Origin: Lepidodermella squamata
Lineage: Eukaryota > Gastrotricha
NCBI GenBank assembly: GCA_047495785.1
Contig: JBLDXI010000004.1
Span: forward strand, 2,790,001-2,854,000
Direction: 5' to 3'
Length of the DNA stretch: 64,000 bases
The stretch's first letter is position 1. Each line of letters starts with the position of its first letter. Shown here piece by piece: positions 20,450-34,800 of the stretch. The notes beneath the pieces are model-generated. The model was given only the letters and a program-made list of their open reading frames with translations. It did no database searches and had not been told where the DNA came from. The position numbers and the translations under genes were made by a program.

Positions 20450-22817
20450 GAATTTCAAGCTGTGGTCGTTGCTGTGGTCATTGATTTCTATTTTCGGCCA
20501 AGCGCCTTGAAACGGTTGATGAGGAATTGTTGGAATTTGATTTGACCTACCTATTTCCGCATTTTCCTCGAGCCAATTTCGGCAATTCCCTAGAAGGGGT
20601 TCGTAATCGTCCTCAGAGCCGTAAGCCAATATCGATAACGCCCGGCACGCGCTTTCTTCAGCGCTATCAACTTGAGCAGTATCATAAATCACGAAGCCGC
20701 CGTATGTGCTCCTCTTCTCGTGTTGCATTGACGTCTTCCCACCAGGTACACGCTTTGGCCGCTTGCGGATTATTTCATCATCCGAAGAATCATCCGGAGA
20801 GCCAGTAACCTCCTTTGAGAAGTTCCGTTTCTTTGTACGGGGTGAAGTGTCGAGTGAAACATCTGATTCGCTGTCGCTGTTGCTGATGTTAGACTGTTCA
20901 TCGCCTGTCTCCTCAAGGTCGAATTCCGGATCGAATTCCAAAGCTTTGGTTGCCTTCGGCGGTCGCCCACCTCGCACACCACCCAGAGGACGCGCCTGGT
21001 TCTTGGGCTCGATTTCATCGATTTTGGCCAAGTGTCGAACCATTGTGGAGTGGATACAAGGCCCCTTCTTCGCACCATGTTCGCAAGTACATGTCGTGCC
21101 GAATTCATGTAGTTCAACTAGGAAGATGTTTTCAATTGACCAACGGAAGGAATCAAAGTTACGCCACGTCAAATCTTGCCGGATTTTCAGAAGTTTGTTG
21201 CGACAATCATTTGTGATTTCTGGCGAAGTTGCGTAATGAGAATTCTCGTCAATTTGAAAAATTCGCAAGCAAGGTGAAGGCTTCTTCTTGTCCTTGTTAA
21301 GCTTAGCCACTTTCAAGGTGATCCATGCTTTACGGTAGAGATTTGTTGGCACAATCGGCTCTTGTGCGAACTCCGCGGACTCGACAGACTCCTCCGTAAG
21401 TAGAATAATCAGCCTCGTCAAAAGTGGCTCCAAGTGAAACCGCTCGCGTTTAAGCTTCTTTTTAACAAATCCATTCCGGGACTCCAACCCGTTGTTGGTG
21501 GAGGAACACGTAGAGGCGCCCTCGTACCAAAGTGATAATTTACCTTTTAAATATCGCTTACGAAACCATTTGATGAAGGCCTCTGCATGCTTGTTGAGAG
21601 ACCACTTTTTCACAAACAACTTGCCCGCTGCCTTAAACTCCGCGCGCGAATGTGAAAGCTGCAGAACACGAAGGTCCACGATAAGCTTCTTATACAGCTC
21701 GGGTCTTTGTTTATTTCGACACCTCTCCTTGACAATTTTCATTAGGTGAAACCAGCACATCAATCTGCGAGCTTTCCTAAACACCTTCTTGATGGCTGAA
21801 GACACAGCAGGGCTTCCGTCTCCCATGACGTAATCTGGATCCGACCCGTGATCCTTACAACATTGCATGAGCTTGATGTACGCCGCCTTGTCCTCATTGC
21901 TGGAGACAGCGTAGATGACCGGATGGAAGACTTTCTTACGGTCAGATAAGCCAGCCATCAGCAACAGCCCCCGATCAGGGCTTCGTAAAACTTTATAGGT
22001 CGCATCCACCTTTATCACGCATGAAAAAATAAAGAAATAAGAGACAAAGACTCAAAGCTACCTGTAGAAACTTGCGCATAGCTAACTTGGCAAGCAAGTT
22101 CTTAGTTGAAAGAATGATGTTGTATGATGCCTCGTCTTCGTCTCCTATGTGGCTTGACACACAATAGACTTGGTTGGGATCGTCAGGTTCGTCAGAGTGG
22201 GCGTCGACCCAACTTTGCAGTTCGATGGTGTTCATCGTAGACAATAGTCTCCCAACCACCTTCACTTGATCACCTTCATCCGACCCAGTCGCCGCGTTTT
22301 CTTTCTTCATTTTCTGCTTCTCCCGGTAAACTGCATTCGCCACTTGTTTCAAGCTGAGATTTGCGATGTCTAAAACAGAATAACGCAGTTTCAACTTGGA
22401 CAGGGTAACTTTTACTTCGATAATCGCACATACTTTGGTCCTTCAAAATCGCCTTGATTTGACTTGGTGTCGAATTGCGACGGGCTTCTTTCTTGATGGT
22501 TTTGCGAGCCTTCTCCGTGATGACAGTTGGCAGGGCGCCGTCAGTCTTCGTCTTTTTCATTTTGTGATGATGACCAACGTCGCTTTCATCAAAAAGTGCT
22601 TCGCCAGTTTCACGCAAAACCAGTTTGAAACGCTTACTGCATTTTTCCCAATCTTTTCGCTCGGCAAAAATGCACCTAAACAACTGCACGCGCGACCCGT
22701 CCGCGTTGTAGTAAGGAACGCCGTCGACTCGGAGACCAGGAAAGTCTTGTTTAACTAGCTCAAGTAGATCTTCCCACGACCGTTTGCTTGGATACTTTTT
22801 TACGTGAACATACTGGA
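20411..22817 (-). CDS. MULE-type transposase with SWIM zinc finger (three exons seen)
   Basis: Exons on the minus strand are 22416-~22817, 22062-22369 and 20411-22009, joined in frame across introns of 46 and 52 nt. The N-terminal part has a Cys/His-bearing segment (VQLFRCIFAERKDWEKC ... VGHHHK) like the DNA-binding region of Mutator-like transposases. The catalytic domain has FLQVDATYKVL (first Asp), YVMGDGSPAVSSAIKKVF (second Asp) and the CWFHLMK segment. A SWIM zinc finger follows (CTCEHGAKKGPCIH). The acidic, Ser-rich tail ends inside the 42-bp palindrome. The 5' end is unclear: upstream of about 22817 the sequence turns into the 650-bp repeat, so the true start exon may be lost or displaced. 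No MULE terminal repeats were identified. Confidence 0.75.
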
Positions 22818-25800
22818 TGGTTGCGCACCAAAGGTCCCACAGGGACGGAGTCCCCAATAAGCGATGGAGTACGGCGCATCAGCTACTGCTGATGCGGAAG
22901 GGGTTATAGGAAATTTTGGGGAAACTCCTAGGGAAACTCCTGTGATAGCTGTAAAATTCCAAAAAATACCAAAAAATCGGCCATGTTTCAAAACCTCCAA
23001 TAACTTTTCTTCAAACATAGCGAACAAACTACTGATTTTTAAACAATTAAAAACGAAAAAATCGCTCTTCCGGTTACGCAATTGCGCAACTACCTTGACC
23101 TAACGGCGTAAGGTCACCGTAGCCGGTCGCCAGCACCGCGCGCTGTCGCGCGCGCACACGACCACACACGCGTAATCACCGGCGCTCATTATAACCGCGC
23201 GCACCTGTGGCTGCGCAACTGCGCCATTCTTTTTATTGTATCACCGTTAAAAACTTTTTATGAATTACCGGCTGCCTCCCTCCCCCGGGGGAGGGAGGCA
23301 TCAGCTATCTTTCTTAAAAAACATGATATTTAACTCCGGTTTGGAGGGTGGGGGAAATAAAAACCGGCCGACCTTATTTCATCAATAACTCCACCAAAAT
23401 AAATCCGATTTTGAAAATTTTTGCGGCATCCGGCAGCTGGTGCCCCGTTTTTCTAGATGGTTGCGCACCAAAGGTCCCACAGGGACGAAGTCCCCAATAA
23501 GCGACAGAGTACGGCGCATCAGCGACTGCTGATGCAGAAGGGGTTATGGCCGCTTTGGAATACCTTGCTAGGGAAATTCCTGTGATACATGTAGAAAATC
23601 TAAAAATACCGAAAAATCGGGCAGGCTTTCAAGTGGCGGGTAGAAACTTTCCAATTTTGCCGCATCAATTGCTGATTTTTAAAAAATTAAAAACGAAAAA
23701 ATCGCATTATTTATTACGCAATTGCGTAACTACCTTGACCTAACGGCGCTAGGTCACCGGAGCCGGTCGCCACTGCCGCGCGCTCTCGCGCGCGCACACG
23801 ACACCTCTTGCGTAATCACCGGCGCACTGCTATAACCGCGCGCACACAGTGGCAGCGCTAGGAGCGCAACAGGTAGTGGCGCTCGAAACTTTTTATTCGC
23901 CGTTAAAAACTTTTTATGAATTACCAGCTGCCTCCCTCCCCCGGGGGAGGGAGGCATCAGTTATCTTTCTTAAAGAACATGATATTTAACTCCGGTTTGG
24001 AGGGTGGGGGAAATAAAAAGAGGCCGATCTTATTTCATCTATAACTTCACCAAAAATAATCCGATTTTGAAAATTTTTGCGGCAACCGGCAGCTGGTGCC
24101 CCGTTTTTCTAGATGGTTGCGCACCAAAGGTCCCACAGGGACGGAGTCCCCAATACAAAATGCCGCATGGCGCTTTAGCTATCGCTGCCAAGCGTACGAG
24201 GTATATGGCGGTGCTGCATTTTTCGCGTAGGGAAACGAATATTTCAGTTATAAATATGAAAAAAATACTGAAAAATCGGCAAGCTTTTCAAGTCTCAGGT
24301 AAAAACTTTCCAGTATAATCGCAATAATTTCTGATTTTTAATGAATTAAAAACGAAAAAATCGCTTTATCGATGACGCAACAACTTGACCTAACGGCGCT
24401 AGGTCACCGGTGCCGTACGCCACCACCGCCGCGCGCGCGATGGTCGCGCGCGCACACGACACCTATTGCGTAATCACCGGCGCACTGCTATAACCGCGCG
24501 CACACAGTGGCAGCGCTAGGAGCGCAACAGGTAGTGGCGCTCGAAACTTTTTATTCGCCGTTAAAAACTTTTTATGAATTACCAGCTGCCTCCCTCCCCC
24601 GGGGGAGGGAGGCATCAGTTATCTTTCTTAAAGAACATGATATTTAACTCCGGTTTGGAGGGTGGGGGAAATAAAAAGAGGCCGATCTTATTTCATCTAT
24701 AACTTCACCAAAAATAATCCGATTTTGAAAATTTTTGCGGCAACCGGCAGCTGGTGCCCCGTTTTTCTAGATGGTTGCGCACCAAAGGTCCCACAGGGAC
24801 GGAGTCCCCAATAAGCGATGGAGTACGGCGCATCAGCTACTGCTGATGCGGAAGGGGTTATAGGAAATTTTGGGGAAACTCCTAGGGAAACTCCTGTGAT
24901 AGCTGTAAAATTCCAAAAAATACCAAAAAATCGGCCATGTTTCAAAACCTCCAATAACTTTTCTTCAAACATAGCGAACAAACTACTGATTTTTAAACAA
25001 TTAAAAACGAAAAAATCGCTCTTCCGGTTACGCAATTGCGCAACTACCTTGACCTAACGGCGTAAGGTCACCGTAGCCGGTCGCCAGCACCGCGCGCTGT
25101 CGCGCGCGCACACGACCACACACGCGTAATCACCGGCGCTCATTATAACCGCGCGCACCTGTGGCTGCGCAACTGCGCCATTCTTTTTATTGTATCACCG
25201 TTAAAAACTTTTTATGAATTACCGGCTGCCTCCCTCCCCCGGGGGAGGGAGGCATCAGCTATCTTTCTTAAAAAACATGATATTTAACTCCGGTTTGGAG
25301 GGTGGGGGAAATAAAAACCGGCCGACCTTATTTCATCAATAACTCCACCAAAATAAATCCGATTTTGAAAATTTTTGCGGCATCCGGCAGCTGGTGCCCC
25401 GTTTTTCTAGATGGTTGCGCACCAAAGGTCCCACTGGGACGGAGTCCCCAATACAAAATGCCGCATGGCGCTTTAGCTATCGCTGCCAAGCGTATGAGGT
25501 ATATGGCGGTGCTACATTTTTCGCATAGGGAAACGAATATTACAGTTACAAAAATTTTAAAAATACTGAAAAATCGGCGAGCTTTTCAAGTCTCATGTAA
25601 AAACTTTCCAGCATAATCGCCTGAATGACTGATTTTTAAAAAATTAAAAACCGAAAAATCGCATCATTGATTACGCAATTGCGTAACTACCTTGACCTAA
25701 CGGCGTGAGTTCATGCACACATCAGCGCGAACTGTAGGCTGCTGCCGGCGGTTACGAAAGTTACGTCATGTTACAGCACAGGAAATGTATGAAAACGCGG

Positions 25801-25860
25801 CACAATCAATTTGATTCCATTTTGCCTCCCTCCCCGGGGGGAGGGAGGCTTCAAGAATTT
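22814..25860. repeat. Tandem array of ~650-bp repeats (five units)
   Basis: Unit starts, marked by GATGGTTGCGCACCAAAGG, lie at about 22814, 23455, 24111, 24768 and 25411, i.e. every 640-657 bp. Units 1 and 4 look almost identical throughout; unit 3 and the first part of unit 5 form a second type, and unit 2 is a third, giving an A-B-C-A-C' order. Each unit carries a GC-palindromic tract near its end (CCTCCCTCCCCCGGGGGAGG type) and CGCGCGCG stretches. Open frames of 60-110 residues recur but are not conserved between unit types, so I do not call genes. More copies stand at 44.8-45.9 kb. Confidence 0.75.
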
Positions 25861-25879
25861 CACGTCTTGAATAATTAAC

Positions 25880-28800
25880 AATGGCGATAAATTCCGCATT
25901 CAACGGTGTAAAGCTCGTCTGTGAGCTATGCGCGCATCATGGTCAAAAATCGATAAAATCATTTGAAAAATGCAAATTACTCCAAAATGGTCGCTCGAGC
26001 GACCAATGGAAAAATCGACGCTCACAAAATTCCCGCAACCTGTATATAGGCTTGGCCTATACCGTTAGAAATGGCGATTGCTTGCGCACATTCTAAAATT
26101 AACGCGCTGGCAATAGGACACAGTGGAGTGACGCGCGGCGCTAAAAATCGTTTTACACAGTACTAATCAGCAACACAGTTTGCGCGCACACACCAAGTAC
26201 ACTTTGTAATTACCAGTGTAACCAATTTCTATTTTTTAATCACTGTCAGCAGGTACCAGTTTGGATGTTATACCTATTAAAACGAATGGCGATAAATTCC
26301 GCATTCAACGGTGTAAAGCTCGTCTGTGAGCTATGCGCGCATCATGGTCAAAAATCGATAAAATCATTTGAAAAATGCAAATTACTCCAAAATGGTCGCT
26401 CGAGCGACCAATGGAAAAATCGACGCTCACAAAATTCCCGCAACCTGTATATAGGCTTGGCCTATACCGTTAGAAATGGCGATTGCTTGCGCACATTCTA
26501 AAATTAACGCGCTGGCAATAGGACACAGTGGAGTGACGCGCGGCGCTAAAAATCGTTTTACACAGTACTAATCAGCAACACAGTTTGCGCGCACACACCA
26601 AGTACACTTTGTAATTACCAGTGTAACCAATTTCTATTTTTTAATCACTGTCAGCAGGTACCAGTTTGGATGTTATACCTATTAAAACGAATGGCGATAA
26701 ATTCCGCATTCAACGGTGTAAAGCTCGTCTGTGAGCTATGCGCGCATCATGGTCAAGAATCGATAAAATCATTTGAAAAATGCAAATTACTCCAAAATGG
26801 TCGCTCGAGCGACCAATGGAAAAATCGACGCTCACAAAATTCCCGCAACCTGTATATAGGCTTGGCCTATACCGTTAGAAATGGCGATTGCTTGCGCACA
26901 TTCTAAAATTAACGCGCTGGCAATAGGACACAGTGGAGTGACGCGCGGCGCTAAAAATCGTTTTACACAGTACTAATCAGCAACACAGTTTGCGCGCACA
27001 CACCAAGTACACTTTGTAATTACCAGTGTAACCAATTTCTATTTTTTAATCACTGTCAGCAGGTACCAGTTTGGATGTTATACCTATTAAAACGAATGGC
27101 GATAAATTCCGCATTCAACGGTGTAAAGCTCGTCTGTGAGCTATGCGCGCATCATGGTCAAGAATCGATAAAATCATTTGAAAAATGCAAATTACTCCAA
27201 AATGGTCGCTCGAGCGACCAATGGAAAAATCGACGCTCACAAAATTCCCGCAACCTGTATATAGGCTTGGCCTATACCGTTAGAAATGGCGATTGCTTGC
27301 GCACATTCTAAAATTAACGCGCTGGCAATAGGACACAGTGGAGTGACGCGCGGCGCTAAAAATCGTTTTACACAGTACTAATCAGCAACACAGTTTGCGC
27401 GCACACACCAAGTACACTTTGTAATTACCAGTGTAACCAATTTCTATTTTTTAATCACTGTCAGCAGGTACCAGTTTGGATGTTATACCTATTAAAACGA
27501 ATGGCGATAAATTCCGCATTCAACGGTGTAAAGCTCGTCTGTGAGCTATGCGCGCATCATGGTCAAAAATCGATAAAATCATTTGAAAAATGCAAATTAC
27601 TCCAAAATGGTCGCTCGAGCGACCAATGGAAAAATCGACGCTCACAAAATTCCCGCAACCTGTATATAGGCTTGGCCTATACCGTTAGAAATGGCGATTG
27701 CTTGCGCACATTCTAAAATTAACGCGCTGGCAATAGGACACAGTGGAGTGACGCGCGGCGCTAAAAATCGTTTTACACAGTACTAATCAGCAACACAGTT
27801 TGCGCGCACACACCAAGTACACTTTGTAATTACCAGTGTAACCAATTTCTATTTTTTAATCACTGTCAGCAGGTACCAGTTTGGATGTTATACCTATTAA
27901 AACGAATGGCGATAAATTCCGCATTCAACGGTGTAAAGCTCGTCTGTGAGCTATGCGCGCATCATGGTCAAAAATCGATAAAATCATTTGAAAAATGCAA
28001 ATTACTCCAAAATGGTCGCTCGAGCGACCAATGGAAAAATCGACGCTCACAAAATTCCCGCAACCTGTATATAGGCTTGGCCTATACCGTTAGAAATGGC
28101 GATTGCTTGCGCACATTCTAAAATTAACGCGCTGGCAATAGGACACAGTGGAGTGACGCGCGGCGCTAAAAATCGTTTTACACAGTACTAATCAGCAACA
28201 CAGTTTGCGCGCACACACCAAGTACACTTTGTAATTACCAGTGTAACCAATTTCTATTTTTTAATCACTGTCAGCAGGTACCAGTTTGGATGTTATACCT
28301 ATTAAAACGAATGGCGATAAATTCCGCATTCAACGGTGTAAAGCTCGTCTGTGAGCTATGCGCGCATCATGGTCAAAAATCGATAAAATCATTTGAAAAA
28401 TGCAAATTACTCCAAAATGGTCGCTCGAGCGACCAATGGAAAAATCGACGCTCACAAAATTCCCGCAACCTGTATATAGGCTTGGCCTATACCGTTAGAA
28501 ATGGCGATTGCTTGCGCACATTCTAAAATTAACGCGCTGGCAATAGGACACAGTGGAGTGACGCGCGGCGCTAAAAATCGTTTTACACAGTACTAATCAG
28601 CAACACAGTTTGCGCGCACACACCAAGTACACTTTGTAATTACCAGTGTAACCAATTTCTATTTTTTAATCACTGTCAGCAGGTACCAGTTTGGATGTTA
28701 TACCTATTAAAACGAATGGCGATAAATTCCGCATTCAACGGTGTAAAGCTCGTCTGTGAGCTATGCGCGCATCATGGTCAAAAATCGATAAAATCATTTG

Positions 28801-31800
28801 AAAAATGCAAATTACTCCAAAATGGTCGCTCGAGCGACCAATGGAAAAATCGACGCTCACAAAATTCCCGCAACCTGTATATAGGCTTGGCCTATACCGT
28901 TAGAAATGGCGATTGCTTGCGCACATTCTAAAATTAACGCGCTGGCAATAGGACACAGTGGAGTGACGCGCGGCGCTAAAAATCGTTTTACACAGTACTA
29001 ATCAGCAACACAGTTTGCGCGCACACACCAAGTACACTTTGTAATTACCAGTGTAACCAATTTCTATTTTTTAATCACTGTCAGCAGGTACCAGTTTGGA
29101 TGTTATACCTATTAAAACGAATGGCGATAAATTCCGCATTCAACGGTGTAAAGCTCGTCTGTGAGCTATGCGCGCATCATGGTCAAAAATCGATAAAATC
29201 ATTTGAAAAATGCAAATTACTCCAAAATGGTCGCTCGAGCGACCAATGGAAAAATCGACGCTCACAAAATTCCCGCAACCTGTATATAGGCTTGGCCTAT
29301 ACCGTTAGAAATGGCGATTGCTTGCGCACATTCTAAAATTAACGCGCTGGCAATAGGACACAGTGGAGTGACGCGCGGCGCTAAAAATCGTTTTACACAG
29401 TACTAATCAGCAACACAGTTTGCGCGCACACACCAAGTACACTTTGTAATTACCAGTGTAACCAATTTCTATTTTTTAATCACTGTCAGCAGGTACCAGT
29501 TTGGATGTTATACCTATTAAAACGAATGGCGATAAATTCCGCATTCAACGGTGTAAAGCTCGTCTGTGAGCTATGCGCGCATCATGGTCAAAAATCGATA
29601 AAATCATTTGAAAAATGCAAATTACTCCAAAATGGTCGCTCGAGCGACCAATGGAAAAATCGACGCTCACAAAATTCCCGCAACCTGTATATAGGCTTGG
29701 CCTATACCGTTAGAAATGGCGATTGCTTGCGCACATTCTAAAATTAACGCGCTGGCAATAGGACACAGTGGAGTGACGCGCGGCGCTAAAAATCGTTTTA
29801 CACAGTACTAATCAGCAACACAGTTTGCGCGCACACACCAAGTACACTTTGTAATTACCAGTGTAACCAATTTCTATTTTTTAATCACTGTCAGCAGGTA
29901 CCAGTTTGGATGTTATACCTATTAAAACGAATGGCGATAAATTCCGCATTCAACGGTGTAAAGCTCGTCTGTGAGCTATGCGCGCATCATGGTCAAGAAT
30001 CGATAAAATCATTTGAAAAATGCAAATTACTCCAAAATGGTCGCTCGAGCGACCAATGGAAAAATCGACGCTCACAAAATTCCCGCAACCTGTATATAGG
30101 CTTGGCCTATACCGTTAGAAATGGCGATTGCTTGCGCACATTCTAAAATTAACGCGCTGGCAATAGGACACAGTGGAGTGACGCGCGGCGCTAAAAATCG
30201 TTTTACACAGTACTAATCAGCAACACAGTTTGCGCGCACACACCAAGTACACTTTGTAATTACCAGTGTAACCAATTTCTATTTTTTAATCACTGTCAGC
30301 AGGTACCAGTTTGGATGTTATACCTATTAAAACGAATGGCGATAAATTCCGCATTCAACGGTGTAAAGCTCGTCTGTGAGCTATGCGCGCATCATGGTCA
30401 AAAATCGATAAAATCATTTGAAAAATGCAAATTACTCCAAAATGGTCGCTCGAGCGACCAATGGAAAAATCGACGCTCACAAAATTCCCGCAACCTGTAT
30501 ATAGGCTTGGCCTATACCGTTAGAAATGGCGATTGCTTGCGCACATTCTAAAATTAACGCGCTGGCAATAGGACACAGTGGAGTGACGCGCGGCGCTAAA
30601 AATCGTTTTACACAGTACTAATCAGCAACACAGTTTGCGCGCACACACCAAGTACACTTTGTAATTACCAGTGTAACCAATTTCTATTTTTTAATCACTG
30701 TCAGCAGGTACCAGTTTGGATGTTATACCTATTAAAACGAATGGCGATAAATTCCGCATTCAACGGTGTAAAGCTCGTCTGTGAGCTATGCGCGCATCAT
30801 GGTCAAAAATCGATAAAATCATTTGAAAAATGCAAATTACTCCAAAATGGTCGCTCGAGCGACCAATGGAAAAATCGACGCTCACAAAATTCCCGCAACC
30901 TGTATATAGGCTTGGCCTATACCGTTAGAAATGGCGATTGCTTGCGCACATTCTAAAATTAACGCGCTGGCAATAGGACACAGTGGAGTGACGCGCGGCG
31001 CTAAAAATCGTTTTACACAGTACTAATCAGCAACACAGTTTGCGCGCACACACCAAGTACACTTTGTAATTACCAGTGTAACCAATTTCTATTTTTTAAT
31101 CACTGTCAGCAGGTACCAGTTTGGATGTTATACCTATTAAAACGAATGGCGATAAATTCCGCATTCAACGGTGTAAAGCTCGTCTGTGAGCTATGCGCGC
31201 ATCATGGTCAAGAATCGATAAAATCATTTGAAAAATGCAAATTACTCCAAAATGGTCGCTCGAGCGACCAATGGAAAAATCGACGCTCACAAAATTCCCG
31301 CAACCTGTATATAGGCTTGGCCTATACCGTTAGAAATGGCGATTGCTTGCGCACATTCTAAAATTAACGCGCTGGCAATAGGACACAGTGGAGTGACGCG
31401 CGGCGCTAAAAATCGTTTTACACAGTACTAATCAGCAACACAGTTTGCGCGCACACACCAAGTACACTTTGTAATTACCAGTGTAACCAATTTCTATTTT
31501 TTAATCACTGTCAGCAGGTACCAGTTTGGATGTTATACCTATTAAAACGAATGGCGATAAATTCCGCATTCAACGGTGTAAAGCTCGTCTGTGAGCTATG
31601 CGCGCATCATGGTCAAAAATCGATAAAATCATTTGAAAAATGCAAATTACTCCAAAATGGTCGCTCGAGCGACCAATGGAAAAATCGACGCTCACAAAAT
31701 TCCCGCAACCTGTATATAGGCTTGGCCTATACCGTTAGAAATGGCGATTGCTTGCGCACATTCTAAAATTAACGCGCTGGCAATAGGACACAGTGGAGTG

Positions 31801-34800
31801 ACGCGCGGCGCTAAAAATCGTTTTACACAGTACTAATCAGCAACACAGTTTGCGCGCACACACCAAGTACACTTTGTAATTACCAGTGTAACCAATTTCT
31901 ATTTTTTAATCACTGTCAGCAGGTACCAGTTTGGATGTTATACCTATTAAAACGAATGGCGATAAATTCCGCATTCAACGGTGTAAAGCTCGTCTGTGAG
32001 CTATGCGCGCATCATGGTCAAGAATCGATAAAATCATTTGAAAAATGCAAATTACTCCAAAATGGTCGCTCGAGCGACCAATGGAAAAATCGACGCTCAC
32101 AAAATTCCCGCAACCTGTATATAGGCTTGGCCTATACCGTTAGAAATGGCGATTGCTTGCGCACATTCTAAAATTAACGCGCTGGCAATAGGACACAGTG
32201 GAGTGACGCGCGGCGCTAAAAATCGTTTTACACAGTACTAATCAGCAACACAGTTTGCGCGCACACACCAAGTACACTTTGTAATTACCAGTGTAACCAA
32301 TTTCTATTTTTTAATCACTGTCAGCAGGTACCAGTTTGGATGTTATACCTATTAAAACGAATGGCGATAAATTCCGCATTCAACGGTGTAAAGCTCGTCT
32401 GTGAGCTATGCGCGCATCATGGTCAAAAATCGATAAAATCATTTGAAAAATGCAAATTACTCCAAAATGGTCGCTCGAGCGACCAATGGAAAAATCGACG
32501 CTCACAAAATTCCCGCAACCTGTATATAGGCTTGGCCTATACCGTTAGAAATGGCGATTGCTTGCGCACATTCTAAAATTAACGCGCTGGCAATAGGACA
32601 CAGTGGAGTGACGCGCGGCGCTAAAAATCGTTTTACACAGTACTAATCAGCAACACAGTTTGCGCGCACACACCAAGTACACTTTGTAATTACCAGTGTA
32701 ACCAATTTCTATTTTTTAATCACTGTCAGCAGGTACCAGTTTGGATGTTATACCTATTAAAACGAATGGCGATAAATTCCGCATTCAACGGTGTAAAGCT
32801 CGTCTGTGAGCTATGCGCGCATCATGGTCAAAAATCGATAAAATCATTTGAAAAATGCAAATTACTCCAAAATGGTCGCTCGAGCGACCAATGGAAAAAT
32901 CGACGCTCACAAAATTCCCGCAACCTGTATATAGGCTTGGCCTATACCGTTAGAAATGGCGATTGCTTGCGCACATTCTAAAATTAACGCGCTGGCAATA
33001 GGACACAGTGGAGTGACGCGCGGCGCTAAAAATCGTTTTACACAGTACTAATCAGCAACACAGTTTGCGCGCACACACCAAGTACACTTTGTAATTACCA
33101 GTGTAACCAATTTCTATTTTTTAATCACTGTCAGCAGGTACCAGTTTGGATGTTATACCTATTAAAACGAATGGCGATAAATTCCGCATTCAACGGTGTA
33201 AAGCTCGTCTGTGAGCTATGCGCGCATCATGGTCAAAAATCGATAAAATCATTTGAAAAATGCAAATTACTCCAAAATGGTCGCTCGAGCGACCAATGGA
33301 AAAATCGACGCTCACAAAATTCCCGCAACCTGTATATAGGCTTGGCCTATACCGTTAGAAATGGCGATTGCTTGCGCACATTCTAAAATTAACGCGCTGG
33401 CAATAGGACACAGTGGAGTGACGCGCGGCGCTAAAAATCGTTTTACACAGTACTAATCAGCAACACAGTTTGCGCGCACACACCAAGTACACTTTGTAAT
33501 TACCAGTGTAACCAATTTCTATTTTTTAATCACTGTCAGCAGGTACCAGTTTGGATGTTATACCTATTAAAACGAATGGCGATAAATTCCGCATTCAACG
33601 GTGTAAAGCTCGTCTGTGAGCTATGCGCGCATCATGGTCAAGAATCGATAAAATCATTTGAAAAATGCAAATTACTCCAAAATGGTCGCTCGAGCGACCA
33701 ATGGAAAAATCGACGCTCACAAAATTCCCGCAACCTGTATATAGGCTTGGCCTATACCGTTAGAAATGGCGATTGCTTGCGCACATTCTAAAATTAACGC
33801 GCTGGCAATAGGACACAGTGGAGTGACGCGCGGCGCTAAAAATCGTTTTACACAGTACTAATCAGCAACACAGTTTGCGCGCACACACCAAGTACACTTT
33901 GTAATTACCAGTGTAACCAATTTCTATTTTTTAATCACTGTCAGCAGGTACCAGTTTGGATGTTATACCTATTAAAACGAATGGCGATAAATTCCGCATT
34001 CAACGGTGTAAAGCTCGTCTGTGAGCTATGCGCGCATCATGGTCAAAAATCGATAAAATCATTTGAAAAATGCAAATTACTCCAAAATGGTCGCTCGAGC
34101 GACCAATGGAAAAATCGACGCTCACAAAATTCCCGCAACCTGTATATAGGCTTGGCCTATACCGTTAGAAATGGCGATTGCTTGCGCACATTCTAAAATT
34201 AACGCGCTGGCAATAGGACACAGTGGAGTGACGCGCGGCGCTAAAAATCGTTTTACACAGTACTAATCAGCAACACAGTTTGCGCGCACACACCAAGTAC
34301 ACTTTGTAATTACCAGTGTAACCAATTTCTATTTTTTAATCACTGTCAGCAGGTACCAGTTTGGATGTTATACCTATTAAAACGAATGGCGATAAATTCC
34401 GCATTCAACGGTGTAAAGCTCGTCTGTGAGCTATGCGCGCATCATGGTCAAAAATCGATAAAATCATTTGAAAAATGCAAATTACTCCAAAATGGTCGCT
34501 CGAGCGACCAATGGAAAAATCGACGCTCACAAAATTCCCGCAACCTGTATATAGGCTTGGCCTATACCGTTAGAAATGGCGATTGCTTGCGCACATTCTA
34601 AAATTAACGCGCTGGCAATAGGACACAGTGGAGTGACGCGCGGCGCTAAAAATCGTTTTACACAGTACTAATCAGCAACACAGTTTGCGCGCACACACCA
34701 AGTACACTTTGTAATTACCAGTGTAACCAATTTCTATTTTTTAATCACTGTCAGCAGGTACCAGTTTGGATGTTATACCTATTAAAACGAATGGCGATAA

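Noticed and set aside
22864-25616. Open frames of 79-112 residues in the 650-bp units.
   Set aside because: Different unit types encode unrelated peptides at the same place and no splice or motif evidence supports them.
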